DNA from: Paenibacillus xylanexedens
GTDB taxonomy: Bacteria > Bacillota > Bacilli > Paenibacillales > Paenibacillaceae
Length of the DNA stretch: 64,000 bases
Reading direction: 5' to 3'
Assembly (NCBI RefSeq): GCF_007680605.1
Contig: NZ_VEIO01000002.1
Span: forward strand, 186,001 to 250,000
Shown: in pieces, positions 27,116 through 36,807 of the stretch
How the letters are laid out: each line of letters opens with the position of its first letter
How positions within the stretch are numbered: position 1 is the stretch's first letter
The notes under the pieces: model-generated
What the model was told of the DNA's origin: nothing
Seen by the model: the letters and a program-made list of their open reading frames with translations, nothing else
Databases searched by the model: none
Program-made: the position numbers and the translations under genes

Positions 27116-28578
27116 AATGGACGATTCAGTTCAAAATGGTTGTGCTGTTCTCGGTGATCGTGTTTATCGGTTTCTCGGCACTGCTAATTCTGTCCAACAA
27201 GGTCGCTCAAGAGAATATGTACCGTGAAGTGCGAGAGGATATGGTGCAATCCAAAAAAAATCTGGATATCGCCTTGAATCAGTATTTTCTCATCCATAAC
27301 AAACGTATCAGCAAAGATTCGCTGGAGGCGGGTAGCCGCGAATTGGAAGAGCAGATTGGCTCTGCTGTAGGTGGAAGCATTACGCTCTATCGCCCCGATG
27401 CCTCCACGTATGGCTCCAGTACGAGTGCAGGAAAACTGGTTAAACACACCGACATAGAAGATTTGAGAGAAGCGATGCAATCCCGCATTGCCTATACGAC
27501 AAAAGTCGATCAAGGACGGGTTGTAGCAAGCCTCTCTTTCCCGCTTCAGAGTGACCAGCAACTTGTCGGCATTGTGCAGCTTGAAAAAGATTATACGGAT
27601 CTCTACCGTCGCAATATGCGTTTTCAGGATACGATTAAGCTGTTCGCAGCGACGATATTTGTGTTTGTTTTCATTGCTTCGATTTTTATTTCCCGGAAAA
27701 TTACGCAGCCCATTCGTGTGCTGACGAAACGTTCTGCCGAAGTGGCCCAAGGTAGCCTGAACGCGGATATTCAGATTGCGACGAAGGATGAGATCGGGGA
27801 ACTGGCGGCGAGCTTCACGGTCATGATTGACCGGGTAAGAGAGCAGATTGATGTGATTGAGCGAGAACGGGACGAAGTGAAACAAGTGCAGGCGCGAAGC
27901 AAGGTTTTTTTTGACAATGTGACACATGAATTAAAAACACCGCTGACGACCATTCTGGGCTATGCACAGATTTTGCGGGATAATGGATTCACCGACCCGG
28001 ATTTCTTCGACAAGGGCATGAATTATATCATCAAGGAAAGCCGTCGTCTGAATACGATGGTTGCGGATATTTTGGAAGTGTCCGTGTCTTCGGCAGTGAT
28101 TGAGAACTATCGCTTCGGACGGGTAGACGTCTCGGAGATTATCCGCGAAGCGTGTGAGGACATGTCCATCAAGGCAGGCAAGTACAATATCGGCATTCAT
28201 TATGAACTTGAAGAAGAGCTATATGTACGGGGGGATCGGGACAAGCTGAAAGAGGTATTCCTGAACGTACTGGATAACTCCGTCAAGTATAGTGATGTGA
28301 ATTCGATCATTGAAGTGCAGTCCTCGCGGGAAGAACAGTCTATTGCCATCATGATTCGAGATCAGGGTGAAGGCATTGGTGCAGAAGCCCTGAATCATGT
28401 GTTTGAACCCTTTTACCAAGATAAGGGTGTGAACCGAGTCGAAAAAGGCAGCGCAGGCTTGGGGCTGTCGATTGTGAAAAACATTGTGGAGCGTCATGGA
28501 GGAACAGTGGAGATGAAAAGCATCATGCGGGAAGGGACGCAAGTCCATATCCGCCTGCCGGGGGATCGAAACACATGA
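27112..28578 (+). CDS. Sensor histidine kinase (HAMP, HisKA, HATPase)
   Basis: A 488-aa membrane kinase. There is a first membrane span at residues about 8-27, an extracellular sensor of about 150 residues and a second span at 180-197. Next come a HAMP segment ([20 protein letters not shown]...[10 protein letters not shown]), the phosphorylated His in [12 protein letters not shown], the N box [13 protein letters not shown] and G boxes [11 protein letters not shown] and GSAGLGLSI. It would phosphorylate the response regulator whose gene overlaps its start by 4 bases. The ligand is unknown; linkage to a toxin-efflux type ABC system suggests envelope stress or an antimicrobial compound. Confidence 0.92.
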   Translation: MKWTIQFKMVVLFSVIVFIGFSALLILSNKVAQENMYREVREDMVQSKKNLDIALNQYFLIHNKRISKDSLEAGSRELEEQIGSAVGGSITLYRPDASTYGSSTSAGKLVKHTDIEDLREAMQSRIAYTTKVDQGRVVASLSFPLQSDQQLVGIVQLEKDYTDLYRRNMRFQDTIKLFAATIFVFVFIASIFISRKITQPIRVLTKRSAEVAQGSLNADIQIATKDEIGELAASFTVMIDRVREQIDVIERERDEVKQVQARSKVFFDNVTHELKTPLTTILGYAQILRDNGFTDPDFFDKGMNYIIKESRRLNTMVADILEVSVSSAVIENYRFGRVDVSEIIREACEDMSIKAGKYNIGIHYELEEELYVRGDRDKLKEVFLNVLDNSVKYSDVNSIIEVQSSREEQSIAIMIRDQGEGIGAEALNHVFEPFYQDKGVNRVEKGSAGLGLSIVKNIVERHGGTVEMKSIMREGTQVHIRLPGDRNT

Positions 28579-29732
28579 AATATACCGGCTTTTGGCGTAA
28601 ACATCGCGATAAGCTGATGCTGTCCGGGCTACTCGTTGCCTTTGTCGGGGGGATATTCGGGATTGGCAGTCTGTTCAGCATGAGTCACCTTAAACCACGT
28701 ACGGTGATATTGCCTGGCGAGCAATTCAACAGTCGTCTCGCGCCCCCATCGAGCAGTACAATCCAGATTGAGTCAGCGACTAAGATTCCGAATGATTTTG
28801 TCATTTATGATTTTGATATCGGGGATCGGAATACGATTGTTGTTAACAGTACCGAACGTTCGTACACAGGATTGCGGCTGCTCAAACTGCATCTGGATGA
28901 TAACCAGGTGAAGGAGATCAGTGGCAACACCGATTTTGGCGTTGTACTGAGCCCGGATCGAACCAAGCTGATGTATGCTCAGTATCGCTCGGGACAAGCC
29001 CAGCGCACGGCTTATATATACGATATGAAGAGTGGCGAACGAAACAAACTGGGCAAGGAACATTCCTATTTCAGGGAGTTTCTCAGTAACGACACATCCA
29101 TCAGTCATGATGAACGTGGTTTCATTCAGACCGATCTGAGAACGGGCAAGGAAGAGATCCTGTTTTCCGATGAGGCCATGATGAAGAAAGTCGGAGTAGA
29201 GACGCATGAGGATAAGTCGGGCAAGAATTACATCGTTATTGACAGTTTTGAGATTAGTCAGGATATGAAGCAGGCGTATGTTCTGGTCATGCATAAGGAT
29301 GATTTTGCCGTCTATCGCGTGTCGCTGGAGAAAAATCCGGACGTGTCCTTATACCTGAGATCAAAGGATATTCAGCAATACCATCTGTTGAAAAACGGGG
29401 ATATGATCTTTCAGGGTGAAGTGAATCAGGTGCAGGGGCTATATCGATATCAGGCGGAAAAAAATAAGCTGAGCCTGCTGGCCAAGGGCACATTCTGGAA
29501 TTTTGATCTGAGCGCGGATGAATCCCGAATTGCTTATCTGAATACACTGGAAAATCAGAAAAATGAGCTTCATATTGCCTTCCTGAATGATCAGAGCTTG
29601 TCCTCCGATACGGTGATCTACCGTAATATCAACAACTTTATCAAGCTGAAATGGTTTGAGGAAGAACTGTTTCTGGCGAGTAGCTCCGTCAGCAAGAGTG
29701 AGTTATATCGTTTTAGCTTCAAGGCGTGGTAG
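28575..29732 (+). CDS. Membrane-anchored beta-propeller-like protein linked to the two-component system
   Basis: A 385-aa protein translationally coupled to the kinase (4-base overlap). One N-terminal membrane anchor (residues about 13-35) is followed by an extracellular domain of repeated short beta-strand segments with the WD40/TolB-like phrases [16 protein letters not shown] and [15 protein letters not shown]. No catalytic motif is seen. The tight coupling suggests an accessory sensor or modulator of the kinase; this is inference. A terminator follows at 29758. Confidence 0.65.
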   Translation: MKYTGFWRKHRDKLMLSGLLVAFVGGIFGIGSLFSMSHLKPRTVILPGEQFNSRLAPPSSSTIQIESATKIPNDFVIYDFDIGDRNTIVVNSTERSYTGLRLLKLHLDDNQVKEISGNTDFGVVLSPDRTKLMYAQYRSGQAQRTAYIYDMKSGERNKLGKEHSYFREFLSNDTSISHDERGFIQTDLRTGKEEILFSDEAMMKKVGVETHEDKSGKNYIVIDSFEISQDMKQAYVLVMHKDDFAVYRVSLEKNPDVSLYLRSKDIQQYHLLKNGDMIFQGEVNQVQGLYRYQAEKNKLSLLAKGTFWNFDLSADESRIAYLNTLENQKNELHIAFLNDQSLSSDTVIYRNINNFIKLKWFEEELFLASSSVSKSELYRFSFKAW

Positions 29733-29757
29733 GTTTTGAATTTGAAAGAACATATAT

Positions 29758-29798
29758 CCCTGCGGGTAAGCGTTGTACGCTCTGCCGCAGGGCTTTTT
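29758..29798 (+). terminator. Terminator of the two-component operon
   Basis: CCCTGCGG / CCGCAGGG stem with a 19-base loop and CTTTTT tail. Confidence 0.9.
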
Positions 29799-29806
29799 GT
29801 GTTGAC

Positions 29807-29861
29807 ATGTTACAAGTTGGATACAACTGCGTCCTGCCCCGATACATCTGCGAACTATAAT
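29807..29861 (+). promoter_or_regulatory. Predicted response-regulator-activated promoter of the ABC operon
   Basis: ATGTTACAA-nnnn-GATACAACT at 29807-29828, exactly 27 bases, then TATAAT at 29856-29861. It shares 19 of 22 positions and the same spacing with the site before the sigma gene. The -35 position (around 29833, CCTGCC) is poor, as expected for an activated promoter. Confidence 0.7.
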
Positions 29862-29916
29862 AAAGTGAGATACACAGAAATACATAATCAGGAAATGGAA
29901 AGGAAGACAAGCACGA

Positions 29917-30612
29917 ATGCTTCAAGTTGAACAGGTATCCCATGCCTTCCGCAATGCACAGGGCGATGTTCCCGTGCTGCAAGATATTAATCTGACGATT
30001 CAAGAGGGGCAGATGGTTGCGTTGCTGGGTAGTTCAGGTTCAGGCAAGTCCACGCTGCTGAATCTGATGGCTGGTCTAATGAAGCCCACGCAAGGCAAGA
30101 TTTGGATCGCGGGACAAGATATTGTGCGTTTCAACGAGAATCGCCTGGCGGAGTTTCGGCGTAGCCATATTGGCTTTATTTTTCAATCCTACGAGCTATT
30201 GTCCAATCTGACGATCCGGGAAAATGTAGAGTTGCCTCTGGTATTTATGGGAATCAGACCATCCAAACGCAAAGAAAAGGCGCTTCGCCTGCTGGAGCAA
30301 GTGGGACTCGGCGACAAGACGAATCTCTTTCCGTCGCAGTTATCCGGTGGTCAGCAGCAACGGGTCAGTATCGCCCGCTCTCTCATCACAGAGCCTTCGG
30401 TCATCTTTGCAGATGAACCGACGGGTAATCTGGATACAGAGACCGAGGAAGAGATTCTTTCCATTTTGCAGCAACTGAACAGAGAGATGAAAACAACCTT
30501 TGTCATTGTGACACACGAAGCCGAGGTGGCCGAACAGATGCAGGTTGTACTGACATTACAGCAGGGAAGATTGGTCGAACAGCAACAGGTTGCCCAGTTG
30601 CAGCATGTATGA
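29917..30612 (+). CDS. ABC transporter ATP-binding protein (LolD/MacB/YknY type)
   Basis: A 231-aa ATPase. It has Walker A GSSGSGKSTLLN, Q-loop FIFQSYELLSNLTIRENVEL, signature LSGGQQQR and Walker B VIFADEPTGNLD, the 'TGNLDT' form typical of the FtsE/LolD/MacB class. It is the first gene of a three-gene operon with an FtsX-like permease and a MacA-like adaptor, the composition of B. subtilis yknXYZ, which protects against a secreted toxin. Its promoter carries the site shared with the ECF sigma gene. Confidence 0.9.
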   Translation: MLQVEQVSHAFRNAQGDVPVLQDINLTIQEGQMVALLGSSGSGKSTLLNLMAGLMKPTQGKIWIAGQDIVRFNENRLAEFRRSHIGFIFQSYELLSNLTIRENVELPLVFMGIRPSKRKEKALRLLEQVGLGDKTNLFPSQLSGGQQQRVSIARSLITEPSVIFADEPTGNLDTETEEEILSILQQLNREMKTTFVIVTHEAEVAEQMQVVLTLQQGRLVEQQQVAQLQHV

Positions 30613-30637
30613 GAGTTAACGTAAAAGGAGAGGAACA

Positions 30638-32008
30638 GTGAGAATACGGGACGTGGTGCGCATGGCCTGGGGACAGATCATTCGGCGCAAAGTGGTCACA
30701 TTACTCTGTATGATCGGTCTGTCAATCGGTTCGGCAGCGATGATTATTGCACTGAGCGTGGGGCAGTCGGTACAGACATACAGCGAGAAAACGTTAAATG
30801 ATAACTACAAGATGGATGAGATTACGATCAGCCCGAACGAGGGAATCAAAACGGGAAATGGAAGCGGCGGAGGCGCGAAGAGTACGTTTGAACGCGGCGC
30901 GCTGACGATGGAGAAAATTCGGATTATTCAGCGCCTTCCGCATGTTGTCGCTGTGGCTCCTATGCTGAAACTGGATGCGCTCGATATGGTGCTTCCGGAT
31001 GGACGCAGCTCCTACGTGGAAGTGATTGGAACCGAGATGCAGACGTTGAGCGGGTTCGGATACAAATATGCACAGGGCAGCGGAACTGGCAATGGCCGAG
31101 TTGCCGTTGTGAATTACGGAGCGACCTACGGATTTATTGATTCAAAAGTAACTCAGAAGCTGTTTGAGCAGTTAAATTCCGATCCCTATAACAATGATCT
31201 TTTGCAGCAGTACAACGAGATGATGATGAAGCAGGATCAACTGATGCAGCAACGTATACAATTTCGGTATGAGGATTTTACGAATGGCAGAAAGACCAGG
31301 ATGAGTGGAACGATACGTGTATCGGGTGAACTAGCCAAACCATCCAATTTGGATGATATGAGCGCTCAGAATGACAAGAAAGTCTATGTGCCGCTGGATA
31401 CAGCACGAGCTTTGCAGGATGAGCTTGGACTACAACAGGCTGACAGCCCGGCGCTCAAACGTCTCAATTCCGCATTAGTGAAAGTGGATAACAAACGGCA
31501 TGTGGCTCAGGTGGAAGAGCAGATCAAAAAGCTGACGTTGAACACGCAAAGCAATCTTTTCCAGGAAGAAGCCATGGCAGGACAGCTTGCGATGTATCAG
31601 AAAGCGGCCATCGGTATTGGCGGTTTCATTATGGTGCTAGCTTCACTGTCCATTATTGTGGCAATGATCATGTCCACGCATCAGCGGCGTAAGCAGATCG
31701 GGGTTATGAAGGTGCTTGGCGCCAACCTGTGGCAGATCCGTCAGATGTTTATTGCGGAGGCTGCCATGCTGGGATTCATTGGCGGTGTGGCCGGTGTGGG
31801 TATTGCCTTTGCCGCACTCGGTGGGGTGAACCAGCTACTTGCGAGTCAGATGGCGGATCAGGCAGGCGGACCGATGACGGTGATTATTCAGCAATCGGCA
31901 TTGCCACTGGGGATTGTTTTTGCTGTGCTCGTCGGTGTGGTATCGGGTATCTATCCAGCCATCAGTGCATCGCGAACCAACGCGCTAAGCGTTATTAAAT
32001 CGATGTGA
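30638..32008 (+). CDS. ABC transporter permease (MacB/YknZ, FtsX fold)
   Basis: A 456-aa permease with GTG start 30638 after AAAGGAGAGGAA. The first membrane span is at residues about 18-40, followed by a large extracytoplasmic MacB periplasmic-core-like domain (about 50-310) and three C-terminal spans (about 330-440) with MKVLGANLWQIRQMF, the FtsX-type coupling segment. It lies between its ATPase and the adaptor; such permeases act as mechanotransmitters rather than classical channels. The stop overlaps the region upstream of the adaptor gene. Confidence 0.88.
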   Translation: MRIRDVVRMAWGQIIRRKVVTLLCMIGLSIGSAAMIIALSVGQSVQTYSEKTLNDNYKMDEITISPNEGIKTGNGSGGGAKSTFERGALTMEKIRIIQRLPHVVAVAPMLKLDALDMVLPDGRSSYVEVIGTEMQTLSGFGYKYAQGSGTGNGRVAVVNYGATYGFIDSKVTQKLFEQLNSDPYNNDLLQQYNEMMMKQDQLMQQRIQFRYEDFTNGRKTRMSGTIRVSGELAKPSNLDDMSAQNDKKVYVPLDTARALQDELGLQQADSPALKRLNSALVKVDNKRHVAQVEEQIKKLTLNTQSNLFQEEAMAGQLAMYQKAAIGIGGFIMVLASLSIIVAMIMSTHQRRKQIGVMKVLGANLWQIRQMFIAEAAMLGFIGGVAGVGIAFAALGGVNQLLASQMADQAGGPMTVIIQQSALPLGIVFAVLVGVVSGIYPAISASRTNALSVIKSM

Positions 32009-32106
32009 TGTGTGATGGCTCAATGAGAGACGAGCGTGCAGGGCCAAACGTGGGGACACTTGGAAATATGAACAGACTCAAACTTATCAGTGAAAGGGAT
32101 ATAGGC

Positions 32107-33183
32107 ATGAAGAAATGGATCAGCATCATCACTACGATTGTACTTATGGCAGGCGCAGGATACTGGGTGTATGAGAAATACAAACCCCAGCCCGAAGCGC
32201 CTGTTGAGATTCCACCGCCCATCACCTTTGATGTGACACAGGAGACGATGACACAGACCATTCAAGTGAAAGGGAAATCGGTCTATACCGAGCAGACGGA
32301 TGTGTTTGCACCGTATACTTCTAACATTAAACAGTGGCATGTCAAGAACGGGGAACAGGTGAACAAAGGGGATGTTTTGTTCACGCTCGATACGTCGGCA
32401 TTGCAGACAGAAGTCAGTCAGATGCAGAGTGATCTGGATAAAGCCCGGTTAGATGTGGAGATGAATCAGATCAGCATCGACCAGGCCGGCATGACCGAAA
32501 CATTAGGTGTGACGGAAGAGGAACGTAAAAAAGCATTCGCGGACCGGGAGAGCAAACGTCTGGCGAACGAGCTTAGCCGAAAAGCTTTGGTTCTCAAAGA
32601 GCAGGAGATCCGAAAGAAGCAGGACGTCATGAGCAAGGCAGTTGTGTATGCTGCGACCACGGGAATATTTCAGTTGAACGAGCAGGATAACAAAACACGG
32701 GCCGTTACGGAAGGGCAGTTAATCGGCTCAATCACGAACACGGGCAAAATGAAATTCAATACTATTGTTGGTGAGGAAGAGATGTTCAAGCTGAAGGAAG
32801 GCATGCCAGTACAGGTGCGCATGAGTGCGCAGAAGGATCTGAAATTTACCGGAAAAGTAAGCAAGGTATCCAAATTTGCCCGGAAAAGCACGGATACCGA
32901 TCTGAAGCAGGCCTCTCAGTTTGATGTTGTCATTGATCTGAAGCCGGATGCTCGCATGTATGGAGGTGTCAGTCTGGAAGGAGACATTGAAACGATGCGC
33001 AAGGACAAGGTGACTGCCGTATCGAGTCTTGCCATTATGCGTGATCAGCCCGAACCTTACGTGCTACTGGATAAAGGGAACGGACAGACGGAGCAGCAAG
33101 CGGTTAAGACAGGCATGGAATCGGGAGATAAAACGGAGGTTGTTAGTGGTTTGAAGCCAGGGGATGTTGTTGTTATTCCATAG
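32107..33183 (+). CDS. Membrane-fusion/adaptor protein (MacA/YknX-like)
   Basis: A 358-aa protein with an N-terminal membrane anchor (ISIITTIVLMAGAGYWVY). A biotinyl-lipoyl-like hairpin domain is split by a coiled coil (VSQMQSDLDKARLDVEMNQI to QEIRKKQDVM, residues about 95-180), followed by beta-barrel and membrane-proximal domains ending GLKPGDVVVIP. ATG 32107 is chosen because GAAAGGGA lies nine bases upstream; the frame is open to 32005. It is the third gene of the operon; MacA-type proteins usually precede MacB, so the order is inverted. Confidence 0.85.
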   Translation: MKKWISIITTIVLMAGAGYWVYEKYKPQPEAPVEIPPPITFDVTQETMTQTIQVKGKSVYTEQTDVFAPYTSNIKQWHVKNGEQVNKGDVLFTLDTSALQTEVSQMQSDLDKARLDVEMNQISIDQAGMTETLGVTEEERKKAFADRESKRLANELSRKALVLKEQEIRKKQDVMSKAVVYAATTGIFQLNEQDNKTRAVTEGQLIGSITNTGKMKFNTIVGEEEMFKLKEGMPVQVRMSAQKDLKFTGKVSKVSKFARKSTDTDLKQASQFDVVIDLKPDARMYGGVSLEGDIETMRKDKVTAVSSLAIMRDQPEPYVLLDKGNGQTEQQAVKTGMESGDKTEVVSGLKPGDVVVIP

Positions 33184-33191
33184 AAGGAGGT

Positions 33192-33229
33192 AAAAGCTTA
33201 TTGCGGTTTTGTGCCGTAATGAGCTTTTT
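33192..33229 (+). terminator. Terminator of the ABC/adaptor operon
   Basis: Stem AAAAGCTTATTGCGG / CCGTAATGAGCTTTTT with a short loop (one mismatch region), directly after the adaptor stop. Confidence 0.8.
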
Positions 33230-33301
33230 CTATTGCGACAGAGAGAAGCAAATTCCTTCTTTTTATGTGGAAAAAAATATAATTTAATTTATATAATTCA
33301 A

Positions 33302-33330
33302 TTTACAGTAATATTTACATGTCGTATAAT
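33302..33330 (+). promoter_or_regulatory. Promoter of the cellulase gene
   Basis: TTTACA (33302-33307), 17 bases, TATAAT (33325-33330). It would give a 5' untranslated leader of about 365 bases before ATG 33702. Confidence 0.75.
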
Positions 33331-33338
33331 CACACTAT

Positions 33339-33348
33339 AAGGAGGTGA
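33339..33348 (+). promoter_or_regulatory. Shine-Dalgarno-like sequence at the extreme 5' end of the cellulase leader (Stab-SD candidate)
   Basis: AAGGAGGTGA, a near-perfect match to the 16S rRNA 3' end, about where the transcript should begin and 354 bases before the gene. The only frame it could serve is a 14-codon GTG frame at 33345 that ends before the cre site. In B. thuringiensis cry3A a similar sequence far upstream stabilises the mRNA by binding ribosomes; a like role here is inferred. Confidence 0.5.
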
Positions 33349-33390
33349 ACAAGGAGTCATACGCGAGATCAAATTTTTTTAAAGGTTAAA

Positions 33391-33404
33391 TGGAAAGCGC
33401 TTAC
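33391..33404 (+). promoter_or_regulatory. Catabolite-responsive element (cre) candidate
   Basis: TGGAAAGCGCTTAC resembles the CcpA site consensus (TGWAARCGYTWNCW). It lies about 60 bases downstream of the promoter -10 box, a position where CcpA binding blocks elongation. Confidence 0.6.
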
Positions 33405-33701
33405 GCAAAGTTAGTTTGCATTCAACGTTCTCTTCACACTTCAATTCCAAGATGATGATTTAACTACTCCACCACGGTTTACTCTCAAGATTCAACCCCC
33501 ACACAAGCTTACACACAGCAATTCTACTGAAAACACCCGACGTTTATTTTTATTTGCTCTTTGACTTCAGCCCTTTTAATTATGGAGGTGACCGAAACAC
33601 CATACATTCTTTCATGCACTTTGTGCCATGCATCCTGCTTCTACACAGAGGAACAGCAGACATGAGTCGAGACCAATCTTATCTAAGGGAAAGGTGGAAC
33701 T

Positions 33702-36143
33702 ATGAAGAAAACATTGAAAACCAAATCAAGAGGCCAGAAGCTGCTGCGTAAAGGTGTAAAACAAATGATGGCAGCTGCGCTGCTTGCGGCAGGAATTTTC
33801 CCCGGCATGTCTCCAGGTGTGACACAGGCAGCGGAGGCGCATGTGAACAATCCTTTTGTGGGCGCCACGGCTTATCTCAATGAGGACTACTCTGCACTTG
33901 TGGACACCTCTATTGCAATTACCAGTGATGCTTCGCTGAAAGCGAAGATGGAAACGGTGAAATCTTACCCTACCGCGGTATGGATTGACCGTATTGCAGC
34001 CATCTACGGCGGGGCCGAGAATGCTGGTCGCAAGAGCGTGGAAGAGCATCTGGATGCGGTTCTCGCTCAGAAGAAGCCAGGCGTACCTATTACGGCTTCC
34101 TTTGTCATCTATAACTTGCCGGGTCGGGACTGCCATGCCCTCGCTTCAAACGGTGAGCTTCCTTTAACCCAGGCAGCTTTACAGACGTATAAAACGGATT
34201 ACATTGACGTGATCGCAGATATTTTTGCTGATCCCAAATATCAGGACATCCGCATTATCGCTGTTATTGAGCCAGATAGTTTGCCTAACCTGGTAACCAA
34301 TCTGAGCACACCAGCTTGTGGTCAAGCGGCTTCAACGGGGATTTATGAAGCCGGGATTAAATATACGCTCGACAAGCTCCATGCGATTCCAAACGTATAC
34401 AACTATCTCGATATCGGTCACTCCGGCTGGCTCGGATGGGATAACAACCGTTCTGGAGCGGTCGCGCTCTATACCGATGTAGTAGGGGATACGCTCGGTG
34501 GACTGAGCAGTGCGGATGGATTCATTACGAATACTGCCAATACAACACCGCTGGCTGAACCAAACCTCACCAACCCGGATCTGAACATTGGTGGACAACC
34601 GATCCGTTCAGCGAAGTTCTATGAATGGAATCCGTACTTTGACGAAACCGATTTCACAGCGAAGTTGTATGCCGATTTCGTACAGGCAGGATGGCCGGCG
34701 AGCACAGGTTTCCTCATTGATACCAGCCGTAACGGATGGGGCGGGGTGAATCGTCCAGCTACGGCTACGGGCAGCAATATCAATGATTATGTGAATTCTG
34801 GTCGTGTGGATCGCCGGGAGCACCGGGGTAACTGGTGTAATGCAAGCGGAGCAGGTATCGGAGAAGCGCCAAAGGCAGCTCCAGGACCTGCGCATCTGGA
34901 TGCGTATGTGTGGGTGAAACCGCCAGGTGAATCCGATGGCTCCAGTTCTGAAATTCCGAATAATGAGGGTAAAGGCTTCGACCGGATGTGTGATCCAACG
35001 TATACAACGAAAGATGGCGTGCTGACTGGCGCATTGCCTAACGCGCCTGTATCAGGTCACTGGTTCCATGACCAGTTCGTACAACTGGTGAAGAACTCCT
35101 TCCCTGTACTCTCCGAGAATGGTGGAGGTAACCCTCCGGGTGGAAATACAGCACCAGCGGCTCCAGCTACGTTAACCGCTGCGGCTGGCAATGCTCAAGT
35201 GACGTTGACATGGGCGGCATCGACAGGTGCGACGAGTTATACGGTGAAACGTGCCCTGACAGCATCCGGTCCATTTGTAACGGTTGCTGCGAATGTCAGC
35301 GGAACAACTTACACCAACACGGGCTTGACGAATGGGACAACGTACTATTATGTCGTGACAGCAAGTAATGCAGCAGGCGAGAGTGTGAACTCTGCATCTG
35401 CTATGGCAACACCGGCAGCCGTTGCAACGGCTCCAGCGGCACCCACAGCGTTGACAGCAACAGCTGGCAATGCACAGGTGAGTCTGGCCTGGACGGCATC
35501 GGCAGGTGCGACCAGCTATAACGTGAAACGTGCCCTGACGGCAGCGGGTCCATTCACGACGGTTGCATCCAATGTAACGGCAACGTCGTATATTAATACT
35601 TCGCTGACGAATGGCACAACCTACTATTATGTGGTGAGTGCGGTGAATGCAGCCGGGCAAAGTGCTAATTCTACGGTAGCCTCTGCAACACCAGCGGGTG
35701 TGGTTGTACCAACAAGTGATCTGGTGGTGCAATATCGTGCAGGGGATACCAATGCAACGGATAACCAGATCAGACCGTTGTTCAACATCAAAAACCTGGG
35801 TAGCACAGCAGTGGATCTGAGTGATTTGAAACTTCGTTATTATTTCACCAAAGAAGGTTCGGCGGCAATGGATTCTGCCATTGACTGGGCAGTGGTTGGC
35901 GCAGCCAACATCGACCGTACCTTTGGAGATGGATATGTTGAGCTGAGCTTTAAGTCTGGAGCAGGAAGCATTGCTGCTGGTGGGCAATCAGGCGATATTC
36001 AGCTTCGTATGTTCAAAACGGACTGGTCCAACTTTGACGAGAGCGATGACTATTCCTATGATCCAACGAAAACATCCTATCAGGATTGGAATAAAGTCAC
36101 ACTCTATCAAGGTGGCAGCCTTGTATGGGGAATTGAGCCTTAA
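33702..36143 (+). CDS. Secreted GH6 cellulase with two Fn3 domains and CBM3
   Basis: 813 aa. A signal peptide (basic start, hydrophobic QMMAAALLAAGIFPG, cleavage near TQAAEA) is followed by a GH6 catalytic domain at residues about 48-450 with VWIDRIAAIYGG, ASFVIYNLPGRDC and IRIIAVIEPDSLPNLV (general-acid Asp), then GFLIDTSRNGWGGVNRP and HLDAYVWVKPPGESDG. Two near-identical fibronectin III modules (about 485-575 and 578-667) and a C-terminal family 3 cellulose-binding module (LVVQYRAGDTNATDNQIRP to NKVTLYQGGSLVWG) follow. GH6 enzymes cleave cellulose from the non-reducing end or internally with inversion. AAGGTGGAA precedes ATG 33702. Promoter, cre and Stab-SD candidates lie upstream. Confidence 0.95.
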   Translation: MKKTLKTKSRGQKLLRKGVKQMMAAALLAAGIFPGMSPGVTQAAEAHVNNPFVGATAYLNEDYSALVDTSIAITSDASLKAKMETVKSYPTAVWIDRIAAIYGGAENAGRKSVEEHLDAVLAQKKPGVPITASFVIYNLPGRDCHALASNGELPLTQAALQTYKTDYIDVIADIFADPKYQDIRIIAVIEPDSLPNLVTNLSTPACGQAASTGIYEAGIKYTLDKLHAIPNVYNYLDIGHSGWLGWDNNRSGAVALYTDVVGDTLGGLSSADGFITNTANTTPLAEPNLTNPDLNIGGQPIRSAKFYEWNPYFDETDFTAKLYADFVQAGWPASTGFLIDTSRNGWGGVNRPATATGSNINDYVNSGRVDRREHRGNWCNASGAGIGEAPKAAPGPAHLDAYVWVKPPGESDGSSSEIPNNEGKGFDRMCDPTYTTKDGVLTGALPNAPVSGHWFHDQFVQLVKNSFPVLSENGGGNPPGGNTAPAAPATLTAAAGNAQVTLTWAASTGATSYTVKRALTASGPFVTVAANVSGTTYTNTGLTNGTTYYYVVTASNAAGESVNSASAMATPAAVATAPAAPTALTATAGNAQVSLAWTASAGATSYNVKRALTAAGPFTTVASNVTATSYINTSLTNGTTYYYVVSAVNAAGQSANSTVASATPAGVVVPTSDLVVQYRAGDTNATDNQIRPLFNIKNLGSTAVDLSDLKLRYYFTKEGSAAMDSAIDWAVVGAANIDRTFGDGYVELSFKSGAGSIAAGGQSGDIQLRMFKTDWSNFDESDDYSYDPTKTSYQDWNKVTLYQGGSLVWGIEP

Positions 36144-36201
36144 AGGTTATCCATTTGGTGATTTAGTGCTAAGGTACGTGTGAGTGTACCCACAACTTAT
36201 C

Positions 36202-36253
36202 AAAACAGAGCTGTTTTCTGGTCATCCATTGACCGGAGGCAGCTCTGTTTTTG
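36202..36253 (+). terminator. Terminator of the cellulase gene
   Basis: AAAACAGAGCTG / CAGCTCTGTTTT with an inner CTGGTC / GACCGG stem and a T-run. Confidence 0.9.
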
Positions 36254-36254
36254 T

Positions 36255-36449
36255 CTAACGATCTCAGGAGAGCTTATTTGGTGAAAAAGAGGCATGATGA
36301 AATTCTAACGATCCGTAGCGACGCTATTGTGATTAATTTCGGTGATTTATATGTAATTTGCCTTGTTTGGCGTGGAATAAGCTTACTGGTGATCGTTAGA
36401 ATTCAAAAGTGGCTGAAAACGGCTGAATAGGCTCCGTGGAGATCGTTAG
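36255..36449. repeat. 195-bp four-box dyad repeat, copy 3
   Basis: Forward boxes at 36255 and 36305, inverted boxes ending 36399 and 36449. It begins one base after the cellulase terminator T-run, in the gap before the rhamnogalacturonan lyase gene. Confidence 0.95.
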
Positions 36450-36793
36450 CATTTTTTAGAAGGACGTGTTTGTTGAAAAAGCATAACAGGATGAATGAGC
36501 TTGGAGCGCTATCCGACGGTTTGGATGAATGAGCTATAATGATAAGGCTTTGAAGACGGTCCATTTTTCATCATTCACCGTTGTACACTCTGACCGATAT
36601 ACACTGAATATTGATCGTTTTGCACGGATATTTGCCTATGGTTAGGCGGTAAGGATGTCTATAATAGTACCCGATGGATGGTAACTCTTGCTACGAAGGA
36701 TGTAAAGAGAGCGGAAGGGGGATCGGAGGAACTGGAGAAAGAAGTACGTCAGACCCACTAAATTTCTTTTTTGAATTTCATTTCGCTTCATAA

Positions 36794-36807
36794 TGTAAGC
36801 GCAACCA
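36794..36807 (+). promoter_or_regulatory. Possible cre site before the rhamnogalacturonan lyase
   Basis: TGTAAGCGCAACCA, a partial match to the CcpA consensus, 142 bases before ATG 36949. The rest of 36450-36948 shows no recognised feature. Confidence 0.4.

Noticed and set aside
29802..29828. TTGACA at 29802 read as a -35 box for the ABC operon
   Set aside because: No -10 box lies 16-18 bases downstream; the TATAAT at 29856 with the direct-repeat site explains the region better.
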